A stretch of 56,648 nt of DNA, taken from a virus. The stretch spans positions 1-56,648 of IMG/VR virus record IMGVR_UViG_3300038678_000070; one strand, written 5' to 3'. Shown piece after piece: positions 14,971-24,206 of the stretch. Positions within the stretch are counted from its first letter, which is position 1, and every line of letters begins with the position of its first letter. A model generated the notes under the pieces. It did not search any database and had not been told where the DNA came from. It saw nothing but the letters and a program-made list of their open reading frames with translations. Position numbers and translations under genes: made by a program.

Positions 14971-16733
14971 TGGCATTCAATAAAATTAATCTCTACAACC
15001 TGAACAGTATGCCGCCTGGGTTTGCGACATATAAGTACCAATCGGACGTGGATACCAGAGTGGATGTTTCCGATGCCGGATATTTCAACAACTCTGACGA
15101 CACCCAAAACCTTGCTGTCAACGATACTATAAATGTCGTTGGGACTGAAGGGGAGTATGCGTTAAAAGTTTCCTCTATCTCCAGTGGAGTAGTGACAACA
15201 TTTTCCACGACCCCTACGAATAATCCGGCGCTAATTCCCCCGCCAAAACTTCTAGAGACAAGAATTACCGATTTCAGTGGCTCGCATGGATTTGCTTTAT
15301 CCGGCAATGGCACAGTAGCTAATGATGCTGTAGTCCATCTAAACGGTACGCAAAGCCTAAAATACACCTCTCCTGGGGACAGCTCCTTTGGCGCGGCGAG
15401 GAGCGGTGCTTTCTCGCCAACCATTGACATGACCGGGAAGGGTTTTATTATACGGGTTTTATTGGCGGACATAGCAAATGTTGAGAGTGGCGACAACAAT
15501 CTTAATTTCTACGCATCCTCTGATACAAATTTTGCTAGCGATTGGTACACATGGGATTTCTTAAAAAACAGCAATGGGAAGCAATATGTTGTCGAGGGTG
15601 AGTGGGCGGTGATTTCTCTAGGGTTCGGTGACGCCACTACCTCTGGAACCCCGGATAGGACGGCCATCATTAAAGTCCAAATGGTCCTAGATGACGCCGG
15701 AACCGGAACTATAAAACTCAATTGGGCGACTCTCGGGACTTTTAAAGAACAACCGAGAGGCAAGGTTGTTCTTGCTTTTGACCAAGGGCATGACGATCAA
15801 TACGACCAAGGAAAAAAGAAAATGTCTGAATACGGATTCCCTGGCATGTCTTACATACGAACCGATCTGGTAGGTGTTAGCGGTAGAGTCACTTATGACG
15901 AGTTGCTTGAGTTGCAGGATTTGCATGGATGGGAGATAGCGCTCAGAACGCAGGGCACGCACCCGGATGATTCTGGGACAATTCAGGACAAGGAAGAACT
16001 GATTGATGCAGACATACAGATCATGAGCGAGGAAGGGTTCCCGAGTATCTACCATTTTGCCTATGCGAATACTGATTTTGACAAGCTATTGTATGACCTC
16101 ATTAAGAGAAAGTTTCGATCCGGCAGACACGGTGGAAATGAGACTATCCTAGAAACGTACCCGCCGGGTGATTGGAATGCCGTGCGATGCAATTCGGTTG
16201 GTCCGTCAACCTCAACCGCGACATTGGCAGGTTTTGTTGATCAAGCTGTTACCAATAAGCAGATGATTGTTATTCTGTTTCATCAAATTACGGCGGCTGG
16301 AACAGAAGAGAGTGCGATCTCAATTGCTAAATTCGGGACTTTCATAGATGATCTCCAAACTCATGTTGTGGCCGGGGATATTGATGTTGTCACGATGAGT
16401 CAAGCGATGGATGATGTTGTCACGGATATCGACATTTCTCAGTCACTTTCCGGGGCCGGTGCAGTTGATATTCTCTCAAGGATTACCGAATTCACAAGTA
16501 CCGGAGTTGCTGATGCGCTTACCCTCGCTGATGGTGCTTATATAGGGCAGAGAAAAACGGTTGCCCATGTGGTAGATGGGGGAAGTGGTGTTTTAACTCC
16601 TGCAAATGCTTTGGGATTTACGGATATAACATTCACTACAGCCGGAGAATCTGTAGAATTGGTTTTCCTTTTGGGCGGGTGGTTAGTCGTCGGGATTGGT
16701 GGTGTGTCCGCAACATTACCTGTCGTAGCATAG
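14970..16733 (+). CDS. Virion protein with NodB-type polysaccharide deacetylase domain (587 aa)
   Basis: Residues 1-70 are the anchor domain shared with the two upstream proteins (ATYKYQSDVDTRVDVSDAGY..FNNSDDTQNL). A carbohydrate-module-like beta region (about 95-260) follows. The segment KVVLAFDQGHDDQYDQG at about 264-280 corresponds to motif 1 of NodB/carbohydrate esterase 4 enzymes; the second Asp of the usual FDDG is Gln here. RTQGTHPDD near 326 fits the H-x-x-x-H/D metal motif region, and VILFHQIT near 434 matches the late His strand. The last 90 residues form another beta domain. Such an enzyme on the virion would remove acetyl groups from capsule or LPS glycans. The start at 14970 fits the TAATG overlap. 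Confidence 0.78.
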   Translation: MAFNKINLYNLNSMPPGFATYKYQSDVDTRVDVSDAGYFNNSDDTQNLAVNDTINVVGTEGEYALKVSSISSGVVTTFSTTPTNNPALIPPPKLLETRITDFSGSHGFALSGNGTVANDAVVHLNGTQSLKYTSPGDSSFGAARSGAFSPTIDMTGKGFIIRVLLADIANVESGDNNLNFYASSDTNFASDWYTWDFLKNSNGKQYVVEGEWAVISLGFGDATTSGTPDRTAIIKVQMVLDDAGTGTIKLNWATLGTFKEQPRGKVVLAFDQGHDDQYDQGKKKMSEYGFPGMSYIRTDLVGVSGRVTYDELLELQDLHGWEIALRTQGTHPDDSGTIQDKEELIDADIQIMSEEGFPSIYHFAYANTDFDKLLYDLIKRKFRSGRHGGNETILETYPPGDWNAVRCNSVGPSTSTATLAGFVDQAVTNKQMIVILFHQITAAGTEESAISIAKFGTFIDDLQTHVVAGDIDVVTMSQAMDDVVTDIDISQSLSGAGAVDILSRITEFTSTGVADALTLADGAYIGQRKTVAHVVDGGSGVLTPANALGFTDITFTTAGESVELVFLLGGWLVVGIGGVSATLPVVA

Positions 16734-16739
16734 AATAAA

Positions 16740-16931
16740 ATGACTAGAGCCGAATTCATGGAAGTCTGCAAGATACTAGAACAAATGGGCTTCGCCGTCT
16801 ATGCTGTAGGCGACCCTCGTGCCACAGACTTAGGTGAAGAGCGCCAGATGTCGCCAGAAAAAAAGAAAATCAGGAAACCCTTGGTGAATTGGGATCGTGA
16901 AATGAAGATCTTAATGAAGCAAGGCAAATAA
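16740..16931 (+). CDS. Hypothetical small protein (63 aa)
   Basis: Short helical, charged protein with a FMEVCKILEQMGFAVYAVG start and Lys-rich end. Not recognised. It sits six bases after the deacetylase gene in the late operon. Confidence 0.5.
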   Translation: MTRAEFMEVCKILEQMGFAVYAVGDPRATDLGEERQMSPEKKKIRKPLVNWDREMKILMKQGK

Positions 16932-16948
16932 AACACACAGGAGAACTT

Positions 16949-17473
16949 ATGTCTAGGGAAATCAGCATGGCAAATGCCACTAACTTAACGAAGCCTGAAG
17001 ATGGCACAACTGGCAAGCTGTACAACTATCTTTGCTACGGGCATCCGTTGGATGTCTGTTTTGACAAGGATTTTTTCCGTTCCATGCGCGGGAACTTCCT
17101 TCCGGGTGACAAGATTTGCTTGATGGAGTTCGATACGAAGAACCCGGAACTGAGAGAACAAGTATTGCGTTCTATGTGCGAGGGAATAGTCGTGTCCATC
17201 AGGAACGATACGGTAGACTTTAGACCTCTTGGCAATTCCATCACACGATTCAAAGACATCGACGAGACGGAAGAGGTTATCGAGCCGGGATTTGACGAGC
17301 CTGCTCCTGAGTTTATCAAGTCCGAAGATGCAAAAGTCAAGTGGATTGTAGGGTCCAGAAGCTACCATGTCATCGCTGATGGCCTTGTGGTAGCTGATGT
17401 GAAAGACAAAGCCGATGCGTACTCTATAGCCAGAGGCGATCTCCCGTTACCAGCCTTAACTGCCGAGGTTTAA
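16949..17473 (+). CDS. Hypothetical virion-region protein (174 aa)
   Basis: Preceded by AGGAGAAC at good spacing. Two parts are visible: an N-terminal half with strands and Cys residues (LYNYLCYGHPLDVCFDKDFF) and DKICLMEFDTKN, and a C-terminal half after an acidic linker (about 115-125) with KWIVGSRSYHVIADGLVVADV. No family recognised. Directly abuts the tail tube gene, so it is probably a minor structural or assembly protein. Confidence 0.5.
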   Translation: MSREISMANATNLTKPEDGTTGKLYNYLCYGHPLDVCFDKDFFRSMRGNFLPGDKICLMEFDTKNPELREQVLRSMCEGIVVSIRNDTVDFRPLGNSITRFKDIDETEEVIEPGFDEPAPEFIKSEDAKVKWIVGSRSYHVIADGLVVADVKDKADAYSIARGDLPLPALTAEV

Positions 17474-18091
17474 ATGCCAAGCAAGGTACAGGTGGCAAAC
17501 AGATCATTCCGAATGATTGGGTCCGGTGTCATCACATCGTTCGATCAGGGAACCAAACCAGCGAATGTTGTCAGTGATATCTATGATGAGGTTCTGAAGA
17601 CATTACTAGCGTCCGGCAAATGGAAATTTGCCAGCACGCGGGTACAGTTAGCCAAGTCTTCCACCGCCCCTGCCACTGAGTTTGACAATGCTTTTGTTCT
17701 GCCTGCTGACTGGATACGAACAATTTCAGTGTCAAATAACGACGTGACTATCGGGAACGTGATGTACAAACACGGCCAGGTCGGCTCTCAAAACGTGCTG
17801 GAGTCTAGCTCAGAGGATCTCTTCCTAAACTATGTCAGGTTTGAGGAAGACCCTAACCTAATGACAGCGTTGTTCAGGAATGCTTTTACGATTGCTTTAG
17901 CCAGAGACATGGCTGTTCCATTAGCCAACTCGAACACGCTGGAAGAGCAACTTGCGAAGAAAGCAAGAGTTGCACTAGGGCGTGCTATGGCTGTTGATTC
18001 TATGGGTTCCTTCCCGGTGAACAGACCGCGTGGATCATGGGTAACATCCAGATTCAGATCACATAATTCTGTTGGCGGACGGGAGTTTTAA
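17474..18091 (+). CDS. Tail tubular protein A-like adaptor (T7 gp11-like)
   Basis: A 205-residue protein with the gp11-like signature: an N-terminal helix (VQVANRSFRMIGSG), a helix with VVSDIYDEVLKTLLASGKWKFA (about 28-49), where the Trp region is conserved, then FVLPADWIRTISV, and a C-terminal helical pair ending in basic residues. Length and position before the large tube protein agree with T7 gp11 (196 aa). It would form a 12-fold ring between portal and nozzle. Confidence 0.85.
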   Translation: MPSKVQVANRSFRMIGSGVITSFDQGTKPANVVSDIYDEVLKTLLASGKWKFASTRVQLAKSSTAPATEFDNAFVLPADWIRTISVSNNDVTIGNVMYKHGQVGSQNVLESSSEDLFLNYVRFEEDPNLMTALFRNAFTIALARDMAVPLANSNTLEEQLAKKARVALGRAMAVDSMGSFPVNRPRGSWVTSRFRSHNSVGGREF

Positions 18092-20578
18092 TTGCCAAAA
18101 TTAAACCCTTTAAAAACATCTAGTAACGCAGGGGAACTCAGCCCAAGATTAGCGGCACGGGTGGACTTTGTAAAGTTCCCGAACGGCGTTGAAATACTGG
18201 AAAACATGGTGCCATTGTCGGAGGGTGGGGCTATGCGAAGATCAGGTACTAGGTTTATTAAGGAGACAACCGACTCTGCCGTTAAAAGCAGATTAAAGAG
18301 GTTCCAGTTTTCCACAACACAGGCGTATATAGTTGAGATGGGCGAGCAGAAGTTTCGATTCTACAGGAACCAAGCTCAGATTCAGACGAACGATGTGACC
18401 GCATCCATCACTAACAGCACGTTTGAATCGAATATTACTAACTGGACAGATCAGTCTGGTGCCGGTGGGTCTATCGCTCATGATGCGACTAATCGCAGGA
18501 TGACACTGACTTCAGACGGGAACGACGATGCCCATGCTGAACAGCAGGTCACGAACGCTTTGGTCGTGGAACACGTTCTTAGATTTAAAGTCATAGGTGC
18601 TCCGGGAGACAAAATCAAACTCAGGATCGGGACTTCCAGTAAAGGCACACAAATTGTTGATGATTTTGAGGCTGGGGTAGGCTGGCACAGTTATGCCTTC
18701 ACATCTACCGCGGCAGACTTCTATGTTCAATTCCTGCATACTATAGATAAGTTTTTGCAAATTGACGATGTATTCCTATTTGACAATGAGCCGCTGATGC
18801 TGGTCACTCCTTATACGGAGGGGCAACTCTATCAGGTTGACGGACCACAATCCGCCGACGTTCTATATTTATTCCATGCAGATCATCCTGTCTATAAGCT
18901 GGAAAGGCGAGGTCATACCACATGGTCGCTAGTCGAGGTTGCTTGGCAGGATGGTCCTTGGCTTGAGGACAACACGACAACCACGACGATCAATCCTGCC
19001 GCTGACACGGGCAATGAAATTGATTTTGTTGCCTCATCTACCGTTGGCATTAACGGTGGGCTTGGGTTCCAGACTACAGATATAGGGCGATCTATCAGAT
19101 ACACGCAGACCCCAACAAAATGGGGATGGGGTGTCATCACAAGTATTACATCTACCACTACAGCTGTTGTTGATATTAAAAGGGTGGTAGGCTCCACATC
19201 CGGGGCAGAAACAACGTGGGCGTTAGGCGCGTGGTCTTCGACAACCGGGTATCCATCTACAGGGGCTTTCTTTGAGCAAAGGCTGTTCGCCGCTAATACG
19301 GCGGACCAGCCGCAAACTTTCTGGGCCTCCCAAACTTCTGATATTGAGAATCAAGGACCAGATTCAGACCCGACTACAGGGGTTTTCGACGGCACAGTGG
19401 AAGATGACGATGCTATCACCGTCACAATCTCAGCCGATGATGTCAACGCTATCTTCTGGATGAGCGCAGGCGAGGATACCTTGGCTATGGGTACGGCAGG
19501 AGGAGAATGGATACCGTCGGCCACCAACGGCGGGGTACTCAAACCATCAGATATTGCTGTCAGGCGACAGATTACCCGCAAGTCAGCGGACATTGAACCA
19601 CTACGAGTAGACAATATAGTCCTGTTTGTCCAGCGGGGCTTGAGGAAAATCCTTGAATTTGGCTTTACTTTTGAGTCTGATGGGTATCAGGCGTTCGATA
19701 TGACAAGGCTTGCAGAGCATATCACACGTAACGGGACCGTGGAGATGGACTTCGCTGAAGAGCCGGACTCTCTTGTGTGGACAGTCAGATCCGATGGCGT
19801 AATGCCGGTAATGACGTTCCGGCGAAAAGAAGATGTGGTTGCTTGGGCAAGGTATATCCTTGGGGGTTCTTTTGGTTCTGGCGATGCAGTTGCCGAGAGT
19901 GTAGCGGTTATGCCCGGCACAAACGGATCAGGGCAGACACATGATTCTACTGATCGTGATGAGGTTTGGGTGATCGTGAAGCGCACAATCAACAGCGTAA
20001 CCAAGCGGTACGTGGAGATGTTTGAGCAGGACTACGAGGATAATGACGATCAGGAGGATGCGTACTACATTGATTCCTTATTGACCTATGATTCAACTTC
20101 AACTACAAGTATTACAGGGTTGAGCCATCTTGAGGGTGAGACGGTTAGGATATGGGCTGACGGAGCTATCCAGCCGGATAAGACGGTTTCTAGCGGGTCA
20201 ATCACTTTAGATATCGCCGCTTCCGTGGTGCAGGTAGGGCTTGGATATACGCACCAGTACAAGACATTGAGATTTGAGGGTGGCAACCCAGCAGGGACAG
20301 CGTTGAATAAAACGCAGAGAATCGTTGGGGTCGGGTTCATCTTAAAAGATAGCCATACTATTAAGTTCGGCCCTAACGCTGATACCCTAGAGACTCGGGC
20401 TTTCCGGCAGGCGTCTGACCCTATGGACACGGCGACCCCTCTGTTTACCGGGGATGTCTACTATGAGTTTGATGACGGCTGGACAACAGACAGCCGCATT
20501 GTGATTAAAAGCGACGATCCTGCCCCTTTTACGGTGCTGGCTATCGCTCCTGAAATTCAACTGAACGCGGTATCATGA
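18092..20578 (+). CDS. Tail tubular protein B-like nozzle (T7 gp12-like)
   Basis: Start is a TTG right after the gp11-like stop. The N-terminus has the family hallmark SNAGELSPRLAARVDFVKFPNG (residues about 11-32, conserved across podoviral nozzle proteins) and then the GGAMRRSGTRFI block. The 828-residue length is close to T7 gp12 (794). The protein is beta-rich with few Cys. Six copies would build the tail nozzle through which DNA leaves. An insert with strand-rich residues (about 105-230) looks like a carbohydrate-binding module. Confidence 0.87.
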   Translation: MPKLNPLKTSSNAGELSPRLAARVDFVKFPNGVEILENMVPLSEGGAMRRSGTRFIKETTDSAVKSRLKRFQFSTTQAYIVEMGEQKFRFYRNQAQIQTNDVTASITNSTFESNITNWTDQSGAGGSIAHDATNRRMTLTSDGNDDAHAEQQVTNALVVEHVLRFKVIGAPGDKIKLRIGTSSKGTQIVDDFEAGVGWHSYAFTSTAADFYVQFLHTIDKFLQIDDVFLFDNEPLMLVTPYTEGQLYQVDGPQSADVLYLFHADHPVYKLERRGHTTWSLVEVAWQDGPWLEDNTTTTTINPAADTGNEIDFVASSTVGINGGLGFQTTDIGRSIRYTQTPTKWGWGVITSITSTTTAVVDIKRVVGSTSGAETTWALGAWSSTTGYPSTGAFFEQRLFAANTADQPQTFWASQTSDIENQGPDSDPTTGVFDGTVEDDDAITVTISADDVNAIFWMSAGEDTLAMGTAGGEWIPSATNGGVLKPSDIAVRRQITRKSADIEPLRVDNIVLFVQRGLRKILEFGFTFESDGYQAFDMTRLAEHITRNGTVEMDFAEEPDSLVWTVRSDGVMPVMTFRRKEDVVAWARYILGGSFGSGDAVAESVAVMPGTNGSGQTHDSTDRDEVWVIVKRTINSVTKRYVEMFEQDYEDNDDQEDAYYIDSLLTYDSTSTTSITGLSHLEGETVRIWADGAIQPDKTVSSGSITLDIAASVVQVGLGYTHQYKTLRFEGGNPAGTALNKTQRIVGVGFILKDSHTIKFGPNADTLETRAFRQASDPMDTATPLFTGDVYYEFDDGWTTDSRIVIKSDDPAPFTVLAIAPEIQLNAVS

Positions 20579-21009
20579 GACATGACGACTGGGTAGAGAG
20601 ACTAGATGCTTATATTATCCAAGAATCGACACGCCCCTTCAAATGGGGGGGTGCGGACTGCGGGACATTCATCGCCGGGGCTATCAAAGTGATGAATGGG
20701 GTAGATATAACGCATTGGCGTGATCGCTACCATAGCAAGTTTGGGGCATGGCGGCTCGTGTCCGCCATGTCATGCAAGACATTTGGAGAGTTAGAAGCGA
20801 AGATTGTAGATGGAGTGGCACAGCGTATGCCCCTCTGCTCACAGCCGACCTACGGGAACATTGTTTTGGCAGATGCAAAAAAAACAGACCCCAATGATCT
20901 CGGTTTGACGCTTGGGTTGATTTCCAGGGCAGGGCAGTTCATCGCACCGGGGGATGCCGGTCTAATGATAACCTCCGAATTTAAACCGGAAATATTATGG
21001 AATGTGTGA
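20575..21009 (+). CDS. DUF6950-like papain/NlpC-fold tail protein (144 aa)
   Basis: The signature PFKWGGADCGTFIAGAI (about 20-36), with a Trp-Gly-x-x-Asp-Cys and a helix, matches a phage family with an NlpC/papain-like active-site Cys; a following Asp/His pattern is less clear. These proteins are common next to tail genes and may cut peptidoglycan peptides during entry or help tail assembly. It overlaps the nozzle gene by four bases (ATGA). Confidence 0.7.
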   Translation: MRHDDWVERLDAYIIQESTRPFKWGGADCGTFIAGAIKVMNGVDITHWRDRYHSKFGAWRLVSAMSCKTFGELEAKIVDGVAQRMPLCSQPTYGNIVLADAKKTDPNDLGLTLGLISRAGQFIAPGDAGLMITSEFKPEILWNV

Positions 21010-21022
21010 ATGGAGCGACGTC

Positions 21023-21571
21023 ATGATTGACGAGCGTATGCTGGATCAGGCTTGCGGGGTAAGCTCCGAGATCCCGCGACTACTAAAACACGCTAATTGC
21101 ATCAGCTTGGCGGCTGGGGCTTTGATTATGGGGGGTATTGGGACCGCTGTCAGCTTCCTTGGCTCTCTGCGACAAGGGGAGGCGGCTCAGAACCAAGCTG
21201 ATTTTCAAGCTGACGTTGCCGGTCAACAGGCGCAACGAGAGACAGAGAACGCTAAGATCAAGGCTTCTGATTTCGCAAGGCAGGCTTCACGAGCGCAGGC
21301 GACTAACCGTGCTGAGGCAGGGGCACTCGGAAAGGCATTCAGCGGTAGTGCTGTCGATGTTTCCGAAGACCTTGAGATAGAAAAGGAATTAAACATCCAA
21401 AAGCTCTTGAACCAAGGGGAAGTCAGTTCTACCCGGCTCCTGCAAAGTGCTGAGTTAACGAGGTCGGCTGGGCGTAGCGCCAAGTCCGCCTCGCAGATCA
21501 AAGCCGGGTCTACTTTGATATCAGGGGCGAGTTCTTTCTTAGTTGGCGGTCGCAAGGCCGGATTATTCTAA
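21023..21571 (+). CDS. Internal virion protein, T7 gp14-like (182 aa)
   Basis: ATG at 21023 with GGAGCG upstream is preferred to the ATG at 21002. An Ala/Gly-rich hydrophobic segment near residues 30-48 (AAGALIMGGIGTAVSFLG) is followed by a Gln/Ala-rich helical region with conserved-looking FSGSAVD, then SSTRLLQSAE and a Gly-rich end. Short ejection proteins of podoviruses such as gp14 have this layout: a membrane-active segment plus Ala/Gln-rich helices. It would insert in the outer membrane during DNA injection. Confidence 0.7.
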   Translation: MIDERMLDQACGVSSEIPRLLKHANCISLAAGALIMGGIGTAVSFLGSLRQGEAAQNQADFQADVAGQQAQRETENAKIKASDFARQASRAQATNRAEAGALGKAFSGSAVDVSEDLEIEKELNIQKLLNQGEVSSTRLLQSAELTRSAGRSAKSASQIKAGSTLISGASSFLVGGRKAGLF

Positions 21572-21590
21572 TTTAAATTATAGGTAAGCT

Positions 21591-24206
21591 ATGGCAACTC
21601 TCCCTAAGCGAGGAACATCAAGAAGCGCAAGACGCAGAAATTCACAGCAGACTACTGGCGGTGACATCACCCGAGTTGCACCTGTATCTGACCCTGGGAT
21701 TAACGCTCCAGCAGGCGCTTTTGGTGGGCTGGAAGGGCGAGCTCTTGAGAGTGCTGGGGCTAATGTGTCAAACACGTTCACTCAAATTGGCGCGCAACTT
21801 GGCAGGGAGGATGCTTTAGCTAAGGAACGTGCGGCTAAACTAGAAGATGACACCAGAAAAGCTAACGCCAGCGTCAAGCGGTCAGTTGCCATCAAGAATT
21901 ACGAGGATAATTTACACGAAACGATGAATACTTTCCGGCAGAATAGCTCTCTGACGGACCTAGATGAGCTTGCTGAGTTTGGGAAAGCGCTGGATAGCCA
22001 GATACAACTGACAGTGAACGAGCATCTTGATGTCACTGGCGATGAGGATAGCTCCGCCAAACTATTCCAGTCTCTTAGTAATCTTCGACGATCCGCCACA
22101 GCCGGACTGTCAAAAGAATCAAAAATTGAGATTGACAACATCCAACAAGACCAGAGAAACAAAGAGAAGGATGAGTTGCGTGTCCAAACAAGGTCTAACC
22201 CTATTAATTTCCGTGACGCCCTAGAGCAAGGGGAAAAAATAGTCGACAGAAATGTTGATGACCTCACCCCAGATCAGGAGCGTGCCGAGCGTATGGAGAT
22301 TAGAAACTTTGTAACGCTTGATACAATTGACGGGTTGATAGATTCAGGGAAGCTAGCGGATGCTCGGAGAATGCTAGAAGACGCGCACATCCAGAGAAAC
22401 ATCACCGATCAGTCTGACATCCGCAGGCTAGAAACTGAGATCACCACATTGCAGAACGAGCCTTTAGTTGAAGTAGAGGGTCCAGATGGCAATCCAATCC
22501 TTCTGCCGCGAAGTCTTGCCGCAGGGAAGAACGTAATCCCTAAGGAAACCAAAGCAGAGGAGCTTGCGAACAGTGCCGCCATAGGTGTCGCATTATTCAA
22601 GCAGTTTGAAGGCGACCCTGAGGCACAGGAGATGGTGCGGTCTGTGTTCGGGAACCGTGGCATCCAGATCAATACAGCCGGGAAAAGTGAAACCGCTTTC
22701 CAGGCGGCGCAAGGCGGAAACGACGCTGACAGGCTTCGATTGATGCAAGAAGATTCTTTAAGCTCCACAAAAGTCCTAAACTCTGTCAAGCAGATTAAAG
22801 CCGCGCTTGATTCTGGAGCTTTTAAGACGGGTACTTTAGGCGGTGCGCGTCAGGTAATTGCCCGTTTTGGGAATACCTTTGGGGTTGATCTGAATATTGA
22901 AGGTTTGACTGGCGCTGAAGCGGCAGATGCTCTGGAGAACGGAATTAACACAATAGCTCAGGAGTTTTTAGCGCAAATTAAGAAAGGTCGTTCCGGGCAA
23001 CCGCTCATTAATCTCATTCAGTCACGCTTACCTCAGTTGTTTAGGACTGAAGAGGGTAATAAAATTGTCGCTGATATTCTTGAAGGGCAGTCTCTCCGTG
23101 TTATCGAGATGGCGCAGATGGCGGATGATTTTGTTGCTGAGAACGGTGAGCTTTCTCCTCCCGGTAAGAACTCATTTTTCTCTGAATTCCAGAAGTTTGA
23201 GGAGAAGAACCCGGTGTTTTCTAAAGAGCTTGAGCAGAGGATTCGTGGGCTAGGCACAAAGAAGCCAAGAAAAATCAAAGAACTTCTGAACGAGACTCGC
23301 AAGAAAGTTTCAAAGATGACAGCTGAGGATATACCGTCCATGAGTCAGGAGGAGGCGCAGGTATTTCTTGATAAAACAGGCAAGGAAACGATCAAAGCGA
23401 CATTTACCTCTGAGCAGAAGCAGGCGTTGATTGACGCAATAGAAGGGAATACGCCGAAGCAGGCTGATGATTTCTCTGGATCATCCGTCAGCCAAGGGGC
23501 TGAGTTCTCATTTGAAGGCGTGGATGACGGTAAAAAAAAAATCCAAAATAGCGAAGAGAAAGAAGACTCAATAGTCCAAAAGGGAGTGACGCTAGATGAG
23601 ATTGGCAATGGCGCTGATGATGGTCTTAGTAGCTCTGGGGGAGTTGGTAGCGGTCGCATAGCTGAACAGGTCGCCACACCTGAAGGGGCCGCTAAATTTG
23701 GGGCTGTAAACTATAACGCCGCCGGAAAGCAAGAACAAGCAACATGGAACAAAAACGCCCAGCTCGGAATATCCCAAGAGAAAGCAGGTAAGCTTAATAA
23801 GCAAGAGCGGATTAATGTTACGCGCATGAAGTCTGTCTTGAATAAGGCTAAATCTGCTATTAAAGATGACCTGCAGTTTCTTGGATTGTCTCACGACAAG
23901 TTCCTGCAATTGATGGTTGGTGTTTACGCGGCAGAAACCCGCTTCGGGACGTCAAAAAGCAAAGTGTCTAAGACCGGAGTAGTAGGAGAACTTCAGATAA
24001 CCAGAGAAACCTTTCGAGATGCCATCAAACCACGCGGAGTGTTTGGGCCAAAGATGGCTAAAGCTTCAGGGTTTTCTATTGAAAAACTGAGAGCTATGAA
24101 AGACAGGGAGTTAAGGAAGTTGCTAGGTAGCAACAACGACTTTAACTACCTTGCGGGTGCCGCAGTTATGGTAGGGAAAATGATCAATAAACAGCAAGGC
24201 AAATAA
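21591..24206 (+). CDS. Large ejection protein with C-terminal lytic transglycosylase domain (871 aa)
   Basis: Most of the protein is charged helix, as in T7 gp15/gp16. Near residue 778 the segment VYAAETRFGTSKSKVSKTGVVG, followed by ELQITRETFRD, has the order of the soluble lytic transglycosylase fold: catalytic Glu (in AAETRFG), then the S-x-x-G-V-x-G loop and Q-I-T. It would open a hole in peptidoglycan during entry. The domain is at the C-terminus, unlike T7 gp16 where it is N-terminal. The stop overlaps the next start by one base. Confidence 0.8.
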   Translation: MATLPKRGTSRSARRRNSQQTTGGDITRVAPVSDPGINAPAGAFGGLEGRALESAGANVSNTFTQIGAQLGREDALAKERAAKLEDDTRKANASVKRSVAIKNYEDNLHETMNTFRQNSSLTDLDELAEFGKALDSQIQLTVNEHLDVTGDEDSSAKLFQSLSNLRRSATAGLSKESKIEIDNIQQDQRNKEKDELRVQTRSNPINFRDALEQGEKIVDRNVDDLTPDQERAERMEIRNFVTLDTIDGLIDSGKLADARRMLEDAHIQRNITDQSDIRRLETEITTLQNEPLVEVEGPDGNPILLPRSLAAGKNVIPKETKAEELANSAAIGVALFKQFEGDPEAQEMVRSVFGNRGIQINTAGKSETAFQAAQGGNDADRLRLMQEDSLSSTKVLNSVKQIKAALDSGAFKTGTLGGARQVIARFGNTFGVDLNIEGLTGAEAADALENGINTIAQEFLAQIKKGRSGQPLINLIQSRLPQLFRTEEGNKIVADILEGQSLRVIEMAQMADDFVAENGELSPPGKNSFFSEFQKFEEKNPVFSKELEQRIRGLGTKKPRKIKELLNETRKKVSKMTAEDIPSMSQEEAQVFLDKTGKETIKATFTSEQKQALIDAIEGNTPKQADDFSGSSVSQGAEFSFEGVDDGKKKIQNSEEKEDSIVQKGVTLDEIGNGADDGLSSSGGVGSGRIAEQVATPEGAAKFGAVNYNAAGKQEQATWNKNAQLGISQEKAGKLNKQERINVTRMKSVLNKAKSAIKDDLQFLGLSHDKFLQLMVGVYAAETRFGTSKSKVSKTGVVGELQITRETFRDAIKPRGVFGPKMAKASGFSIEKLRAMKDRELRKLLGSNNDFNYLAGAAVMVGKMINKQQGK

